DNA of 64,000 bases, taken from contig JAEZIN010000002.1 of assembly GCA_023436585.1 (NCBI GenBank), forward strand, positions 124,001 through 188,000, read 5' to 3'. The translations under genes were made by a program, and so were the position numbers. Shown here piece by piece: positions 58,892 through 64,000 of the stretch. How positions within the stretch are numbered: position 1 is the stretch's first letter; every line of letters starts with the position of its first letter. This stretch comes from Bacillota bacterium (GTDB taxonomy: Bacteria; Bacillota; Clostridia; Christensenellales; Aristaeellaceae). The notes below the pieces were generated by a model that saw only the letters and a list, made by a program, of their open reading frames with translations, searched no databases and had not been told where the DNA came from.

Positions 58892-60229
58892 TTAGAGACC
58901 CTGGTTGGCGGCTTTCAGCGTTTCCAGACCCTTGGTGATAGCGTCGGCCACCTTTTCGTTACCGCTCCAGCAGGGAGCAAGAATGGTGCTGAGCGCGTCG
59001 TTGAACAGGTTGGTCCTGTTCACCCAGTACCAGGAGGTGGGCCGTGCGTTGTTCATGGCGTAATCCACAACGGCCGATTTGTATTCATCATACGGCGGGA
59101 AGTTGGGATTGTCTACCCATTTGTGGGTCATTGCTTCGTCGGTGTAGTAGCTGGACAGAACGGGCATCCAGATACCGCTCTGAATGAGGCCCCAAGAGTT
59201 TTCTTCCTTGGCGTACCATTTGAGCCATTCCATGGCTTCCGCCGGATTCTTGGAGGTGGCAAAGGCCACGTTGACGCCGCCGGTGTTCAGGGTGACCTTT
59301 TCTTTCATGTAGGGCAGCACGCCTACACCAAAGTCAAGGCCGTCGGTCTGTCTGGCGGGTCCAAGCCATATGCCGATGGACCACTGGCCGTTGATGTACA
59401 TGGCGGCATTGCCGTTGACCAGGTCTTGGTCAATGGTGGTGGCGGTGTTGGTGCCGTACTGGGGCGCCACATGGTGCACAAGGGAAAGATCGGCGATGCG
59501 CTGCAGCGCTTCCATGGCCTCGGGGGTATTGATGGTCACGTTGCCATCCTTGTCATACCAGGCGCCGCCGTTCATGACGGACCACACTTCCAATTGCCAG
59601 AAGTCCGGGCAGAGCATCACGCCGTAGCGCTTGATGTTGTTGGGATCGAATTTGTCGGATTTCGCGTTGTTGCCGTTGACATCCAAAGTCATCTGCTTGG
59701 CCACGTCCACAAAGGTATCCCAATCCCAGGCCTTTTCGGCGCTGGCGGGAGGCGGCGTGACGCCCGCATCGGCAAAGGCCTTGCGGTCATAGTATGTCAG
59801 CAGCACTTCGTTAGCCACGGAGTAGCCCACCGTCTTGCCTTGGTAGGTGAAAACCAGGCTGTCCAGCGGCTTGGCTTCCCCTTGCGCGTACATGTTGCTC
59901 ACATCCGCCAGCATGCCCTGCTCGGCCCACATAAGCACGGCGTCTTCCGCCATGATGCCGGTATCAGGCAGGTTGTTGCCGGCCGCGCGGGTGTTCAGCG
60001 TGCCTACATAGTCGGCGCGGTCGATCTGAATGATCTCCACATGAATCTTGTCCTGTTCGGCTTCGAACTTGTTGATGGTCTCCTGGAGCACGCGGACTTC
60101 CTCATCATCGCCCCACATGGAGTAGGTGATGGTGACGCGGCCTTCGGCCAGCGCGGCGAGGCCGGATGCCATGGTAAGCATCATGGCCAGCACAAGCGCC
60201 AGAGAGAGAAGTTTGGTCCCCTTTTTCAT
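58892..60229 (-). CDS. Sugar ABC importer solute-binding protein
   Basis: The 445-residue family 1 binding protein has signal peptide MKKGTKLLSLALVLAMMLTM (cleavage near ALAEG) without a lipobox. Sugar-binding motifs include TITYSMWGDDEEVRVLQETI and NAAMYINGQWSIGIWLG. AAGGAGGATGAAGAC supports the start at 60,229. It lies 50 nt after the GH127 gene. Confidence 0.93.
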   Translation of the reverse strand: MKKGTKLLSLALVLAMMLTMASGLAALAEGRVTITYSMWGDDEEVRVLQETINKFEAEQDKIHVEIIQIDRADYVGTLNTRAAGNNLPDTGIMAEDAVLMWAEQGMLADVSNMYAQGEAKPLDSLVFTYQGKTVGYSVANEVLLTYYDRKAFADAGVTPPPASAEKAWDWDTFVDVAKQMTLDVNGNNAKSDKFDPNNIKRYGVMLCPDFWQLEVWSVMNGGAWYDKDGNVTINTPEAMEALQRIADLSLVHHVAPQYGTNTATTIDQDLVNGNAAMYINGQWSIGIWLGPARQTDGLDFGVGVLPYMKEKVTLNTGGVNVAFATSKNPAEAMEWLKWYAKEENSWGLIQSGIWMPVLSSYYTDEAMTHKWVDNPNFPPYDEYKSAVVDYAMNNARPTSWYWVNRTNLFNDALSTILAPCWSGNEKVADAITKGLETLKAANQGL

Positions 60230-60279
60230 GTCTTCATCCTCCTTGTTTATTTGAATACACACCTGTGTATGAGCCTCAT

Positions 60280-62205
60280 TCACGCCCGGGCCTGGCCATC
60301 CGCCACATTCAGATATACCTGCATTTCCCCTTCGCCGCGGTTGGCCCACAGGTAGTAGGGGATCAGCCTGATATCCGCCTGCTCCCAAGCCGGCAATACA
60401 TCCTGGTACAACGCGGAATCATCCGCAAAGACAGCCTTTGTGCCCCGGGTGGTAAGCGCAACGGACCCGCCGCCCGCGAAGGACTCCGACTCTATAAAGG
60501 CTGCGGCATGGGGAAGCTTCAGGCTTGCGATGCCCTCGCCGTTGTCCGCCTGCTCGGCGCAGTAGACCACGGGGCCCCGCATGACTGCCGCCTTGCCCAC
60601 ATTGCCCGCCACCTTCGGGTGGGATACCACATACCTTGGCGCAAGGTCATAGGTGACGGTGACAGTGTCCCCTTCATTCAGTGCTGGCAGATGCAGGTAA
60701 CCATGCTTGGTTTGATGGGATATTCTCTCCCCGTTCACAAGAACGGCCTTGATGGGGGCAAGTGCCGGCTGTCGGACCGCGATTCTTTGATCCTTCCCCA
60801 TTACCTCAATGCGCAGCGTATCCCCAAAGGGGTACTGCGTGCACAGGTTCAGGGCGAAGCGCTCCGTGCGGATTTCACAAGCCAGGGGGATATGAATATA
60901 CAGCGTATCGTCATCGGCCCCGAAGGCGTAACCGCCGATGCTCATGATGGTGCGGGCGATGTTGGTGGGGCAGCAGGCTACATCAAACCACTTTTGCCGC
61001 ACAGGCTTAACGTGTGCAAGGCCCGGATTGCAATGGCATATATGCGGCTGCACGGCCAGGGGGCCGACATAGAAAAACTCCGTGCCGGCAAGGGAAATAC
61101 CGCCCAGCACACGGTTGAAGAACGCCCTTTCCACCGTGTCGTAATACGCACCGTCGCCGGTAAGGGATGCCATGCGCGAAGCAAACATCATCAGCGCTAC
61201 CGAAGCACAGCTTTCGCTATAAATGGTATCGTTGGGCAGATCATAATCCGTTGTGAAGCTTTCCCCATAGGCGGTGGAACCCACGCCGCCGGTTATGTAC
61301 ATGCGGCGCTGGGTCACGCTACCAAACAGCCTTTCGCACGCATCCCTAAGCGCCCCGTCCTCCTGAAGCTTTGCCAGGTCCGCCATGGCGCTGTACATGT
61401 ACAATGCGCGAACGGCATGGCCCACCGCCTCCGTTTGATGCACAGGCTCCGCGTGGGTTTGAGCATATGTCCGTTCCTGGATGACAGGCAGATCAAAGAT
61501 ATCCTTGAAACCAGGGCGCTGCCGCTCCAGCGTGAAATAAAGCGGTTCCTTCCCCCGCTGGGTGATAAAGTAATCCGCCAGCTCCAGGTATGCTTTATTG
61601 CCGGTGACTGAAAAAAGCTTCACCAGCCCGACCTCCACCTCCTGGTGGCCGGGATACCCTGGTATCTGCCCCTTGCCCGTACCGAAAGTCCGCGCCAGGT
61701 AATCCGCGAACCGGCACGCTGTATCGAGGATTTGACGTTTGCCCGTTGCCTTGTAATAGGCCGCTGCAGCCTCAAAAAAGTGCCCGGCACAGTACAGCTC
61801 ATGCCCTTCCTGCAGATTGGTGAACCTGCCCTCAGGCTCCTTGATGGTATAATACGTGTTGATATAGCCGTCACTGCCCTGGGCCTTGCCGATCAGTTCG
61901 CATGCTTCGTCTGCCAGTGCTTCCAGCTCGCGATCCCCAAACACCTCGACGCAGTAGGCAGCCGCCTCCAGCCATTTGTACAAATCGCTGTCCTGAAACA
62001 CCATGCCGTAGTGATCGCCTTGATTAAGCCCTGCCGCAATACGAAAATTTTCGATGCAGTGGCTTTTGGCCGCGCCGTTAACGCGGTCATGCAGCGCTTC
62101 CCACTGATATGTCAGCACCTTTTCCTTAACAAGCTTCTGCATCCCATGCAGTATGCCATCCGTCAGCCTGACACTCATAAGGGGAAGGGCCTTGGCAAAT
62201 TTCAT
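60280..62205 (-). CDS. GH127 beta-L-arabinofuranosidase
   Basis: The 641-residue enzyme (formerly DUF1680) releases beta-linked L-arabinofuranose, as found on plant hydroxyproline-rich glycoproteins and arabino-oligosaccharides. Conserved residues are present: Glu331 in IYSESCASVALMMFASRM, and Cys411-Cys412 in WFDVACCPTNIARTIMSIGG. The first Cys of that pair is the expected nucleophile; the neighbouring Cys/His residues in HICHCNPG hold zinc. No signal peptide is seen, so it acts in the cytoplasm. GGGTGGA supports the ATG at 62,205. First gene of an operon with a CUT1 importer. Confidence 0.95.
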   Translation of the reverse strand: MKFAKALPLMSVRLTDGILHGMQKLVKEKVLTYQWEALHDRVNGAAKSHCIENFRIAAGLNQGDHYGMVFQDSDLYKWLEAAAYCVEVFGDRELEALADEACELIGKAQGSDGYINTYYTIKEPEGRFTNLQEGHELYCAGHFFEAAAAYYKATGKRQILDTACRFADYLARTFGTGKGQIPGYPGHQEVEVGLVKLFSVTGNKAYLELADYFITQRGKEPLYFTLERQRPGFKDIFDLPVIQERTYAQTHAEPVHQTEAVGHAVRALYMYSAMADLAKLQEDGALRDACERLFGSVTQRRMYITGGVGSTAYGESFTTDYDLPNDTIYSESCASVALMMFASRMASLTGDGAYYDTVERAFFNRVLGGISLAGTEFFYVGPLAVQPHICHCNPGLAHVKPVRQKWFDVACCPTNIARTIMSIGGYAFGADDDTLYIHIPLACEIRTERFALNLCTQYPFGDTLRIEVMGKDQRIAVRQPALAPIKAVLVNGERISHQTKHGYLHLPALNEGDTVTVTYDLAPRYVVSHPKVAGNVGKAAVMRGPVVYCAEQADNGEGIASLKLPHAAAFIESESFAGGGSVALTTRGTKAVFADDSALYQDVLPAWEQADIRLIPYYLWANRGEGEMQVYLNVADGQARA

Positions 62206-62280
62206 AAACAATCCACCCTATAATATTTTTTATCCGCCTGCATGGTCATGGATGAACCCGGATGTCATTTACACACAATA

Positions 62281-62293
62281 TTTAATCGTTTAA
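62281..62293. promoter_or_regulatory. LacI-like operator, downstream site
   Basis: TTTAATCGTTTAA with a central CG, about 10-20 nt downstream of the predicted start of the GH127 operon. It resembles the site at 62,354. Confidence 0.6.
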
Positions 62294-62308
62294 CTCTAGC
62301 TAAAAAAC

Positions 62309-62337
62309 ATAGTAACATATCACATTTGGAATGTCAA
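62309..62337 (-). promoter_or_regulatory. Promoter of the GH127 operon
   Basis: TTGACA (62,332-62,337), 17 nt, TACTAT (62,309-62,314) on the minus strand, flanked by two similar operators. The gap 62,206-62,506 holds these elements and the terminator at 62,450, but no gene. Confidence 0.85.
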
Positions 62338-62353
62338 CATCCATAATGTACAT

Positions 62354-62367
62354 TTTAATCGATTTAA
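62354..62367. promoter_or_regulatory. LacI-like operator, upstream site
   Basis: TTTAATCGATTTAA, nearly palindromic around CG, about 60 nt upstream of the predicted start. A pair of sites around one promoter suggests looping by a LacI-family repressor not encoded in the window. Confidence 0.6.
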
Positions 62368-62449
62368 TATTTTTGTGATGAACTGAAAGGCTTATCCCCT
62401 GGAAAAAGAGAAAACGGCCCGTCAGCATCCATCAACCGGTTCAGCAAAC

Positions 62450-62483
62450 AAAAAAATGCCGTTCTGCATACAGCGGAACGGCA
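62450..62483 (-). terminator. Terminator of the fumarate-reductase-like gene
   Basis: On the minus strand TGCCGTTC pairs perfectly with GAACGGCA (8 bp, 11-nt loop), then seven T residues. It lies 24 nt past the stop. Confidence 0.9.
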
Positions 62484-62506
62484 AGTGGATTAAATCTCGA
62501 TGAGTA

Positions 62507-64000
62507 TTATTTGCCTTGAGCGGCATTGGTCCCGGCGATGCGTCCGAACACAAGGAATTCTGTCATCGCGTTGCCGCCCAGGCGGTTGCCGGCATGCAGA
62601 CCGCCGGTCACTTCACCTGCAGCATACAAACCGGGAATAATGGTACCTTCGGTATTGAGGACATGGGTATCCTTATCGATGGTGACGCCGCCCATGGTAT
62701 GGTGCAGGGAGGGAGAACGGGGCGTGGCGACAAAGGGAGCTTCATCAATCTTTTCGCCGAAGAAGGTTTTCCCGAAATCTTCATCCTTCTGGGCATCCAC
62801 AAAGCCATTGTAACGGTTGATTTCCGCCACGAAGGCATCGGCAGGAATGCCAAGCTTGCCGGCCAGCTCTTCCAAGGTGTTGGCGGAAACTACGTTGCCC
62901 TTGGCTTCCATACCGGCTACGTCGGCATTTTTGGCAATCTTGTTGTCACAAATGATGAAGAAAAGCTTATCGGTCTGCTGAAGGGCCGCCTTGGAAAGCA
63001 CATCCCGCTCGGAGTACTCGTTGACGAAACGCTTGCCTTCCTTGTTGACAAACACCTGGGTTTCGGCGCTGCCCCAGATACCGCTGAAGAGGGAGCCATC
63101 CTTGGGATGGGAGGAGGGCATCAATTGGGCAAAGCCCATACCGGTGAGGCCGGCGCCCGCATCCTCCGCCATCACGATACCGTCACCGGTGATGGTGGGA
63201 GCATTGGTGGAGGGCATTTTATCGGAAAGGCCTTCCCAATAATTGTTATACTGTACGACCATGGGGGCATTGGCGGCAAAACCGCCGGTGGCCAGTACAA
63301 CACCCTTGTTGGCGTGCAGCGTCACGTTGGCGCCGGCAGAGGTGGTGGCTTTGACACCAACAACCTTGCCATCTTCCATGATCAGCTCGGTAACCCGGGT
63401 ATCGGTCATGATTTCCACACCGGCTTCCCGCGCGGCCCGTTCAAAGGTAATGGTGATCTTTTCCTTGGCCACACCGTGGGTGCGGGGCCACATGGCACCC
63501 AGCACGGTGCTAATCTTGTCATTCCACTCAACGCCGTATTTACCGGCCCAATCCAGGGCATCCAGCGCATTGTGGGCGAAGGTGTCGGCCAGTGCAAGAT
63601 CGGGTTCGATGACAGTGCCATCAAGCCCCGTGCGCTTTCCGCCCATGTAAATGTGCAGCATGTGCAGCTCCGGGCTGTCAAACACCTTGGAGGTATCTCC
63701 TGCCAGGTAGGTGTTGATCTGTTCCTTGACGGTCTTCAGAACATCGGCAAAGGCGCCGAAATCTTCTTCCTTCAGATCAAGATAGCGCTTGAGCTCAGCC
63801 ATGAGGGAGTCGGTCATACTCACCGCGGCCTGGCGTCCGGGATCGCAAGCGTTGAACGCGCCGCCGGCCAAGAGGGAGTTGCCGCCCAGCGCACCCGATT
63901 TTTCCACGATGACAACGCTGGCACCGGCTTCTTTGGCCGCCAGGGCCGCAGACAGGCCTGCACCGCCGCCGCCGCAGATGACGACATCATATGTCGCTTC
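62507..64000 (-). CDS. FAD-dependent fumarate-reductase-like flavoprotein, 5' end cut by window
   Basis: The visible 497 residues are the FAD and catalytic domains of the fumarate reductase/urocanate reductase/flavocytochrome c family. The dinucleotide motif DVVICGGGGAGLSAALAAKE lies at the window edge. The second FAD motif GVVLATGGFAANAPMV and the C-terminal IPGLYAAGEVTGGLHAGNRL, GGNAMTEFLVFGRIAG motifs follow. HHTMGGVTID holds a conserved active-site His. The start lies beyond 64,000; an N-terminal FMN-binding domain is possible there. It probably reduces an unsaturated acid as electron acceptor; the substrate is not clear. Confidence 0.93.
   Translation of the reverse strand, partial: EATYDVVICGGGGAGLSAALAAKEAGASVVIVEKSGALGGNSLLAGGAFNACDPGRQAAVSMTDSLMAELKRYLDLKEEDFGAFADVLKTVKEQINTYLAGDTSKVFDSPELHMLHIYMGGKRTGLDGTVIEPDLALADTFAHNALDALDWAGKYGVEWNDKISTVLGAMWPRTHGVAKEKITITFERAAREAGVEIMTDTRVTELIMEDGKVVGVKATTSAGANVTLHANKGVVLATGGFAANAPMVVQYNNYWEGLSDKMPSTNAPTITGDGIVMAEDAGAGLTGMGFAQLMPSSHPKDGSLFSGIWGSAETQVFVNKEGKRFVNEYSERDVLSKAALQQTDKLFFIICDNKIAKNADVAGMEAKGNVVSANTLEELAGKLGIPADAFVAEINRYNGFVDAQKDEDFGKTFFGEKIDEAPFVATPRSPSLHHTMGGVTIDKDTHVLNTEGTIIPGLYAAGEVTGGLHAGNRLGGNAMTEFLVFGRIAGTNAAQGK

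Noticed and set aside
1..64000. tRNA, rRNA, CRISPR array or complete prophage
   Set aside because: No cloverleaf-like TpsiC arm with matching acceptor, no regular direct repeats with spacers, and no structural phage genes were found by reading; a tRNAscan run would be decisive.

Overview
The window looks like chromosomal DNA from a GC-rich anaerobic Bacillota, probably a gut-type Clostridia of the Oscillospirales/Christensenellales kind. This is an inference. It rests on strong AGGAGG ribosome sites, Lpl/Yes-type sugar transporters with YesMN-type two-component control, a CsoR copper operon, and short palindromic intergenic repeats of the sort common in those orders. No tRNA, rRNA, CRISPR array, transposase or prophage module was seen.

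Layout. Positions 1-4,323 hold an ilvB-ilvN-ilvC-ilvD operon on the minus strand. A 40-residue Leu/Val-rich leader peptide and a terminator hairpin precede it, a classical attenuator that is too short for usual gene calling. After a TIM-barrel gene and a SpoU methyltransferase comes an arabinan operon (12,781-6,798) made of a CUT1 sugar importer, an ArsR-type regulator with a large extra domain, and a GH51 arabinofuranosidase. Positions 13,026-19,027 carry housekeeping and orphan genes: a TPM-domain/zinc-ribbon pair, DUF523, a cysteine-peptidase-like protein, an amidohydrolase, and a tandem GNAT enzyme behind its own leader-ORF attenuator. Positions 19,262-26,278 hold an Lpl-type importer followed by a YesM/YesN two-component pair. 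CPBP protease, TetR and aldo/keto reductase genes follow. Then uxuA lies divergent from a GntR gene and an Rbs-type importer (29,507-35,245).

Positions 35,540-40,077 form a copper operon (csoR, DUF2318, copA, lipoprotein, copZ) behind a near-ideal promoter carrying a CsoR operator. Next to it (40,384-42,925) is the most notable locus: a family 2A encapsulin shell gene overlapping a SufS-type cysteine desulfurase that carries a 130-residue N-terminal cargo-type extension. Such a pair would form a protein nanocompartment for sulfur metabolism.

From 54,072 down to 43,376 lie a sugar catabolic operon (Zn-ADH, SMP-30 lactonase, FGGY kinase, GntR, GH105, Fe-ADH, DeoC) and an Lpl-type importer, each behind its own palindrome. 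Then follow a chemoreceptor, a small membrane protein, a GH127 arabinofuranosidase operon with a CUT1 importer and paired LacI-like operators, and a fumarate-reductase-like flavoprotein cut by the window edge.

Together the genes describe a degrader of pectin side chains (arabinan, rhamnogalacturonan, uronates). Four CUT1 importers have no ATPase gene here and probably share one encoded elsewhere. Two intergenic sites carry copies of the same ~110-nt sequence, each inserted in a different palindromic repeat. The two copies differ by compensating base changes that keep the same hairpins, which points to a mobile structured element.
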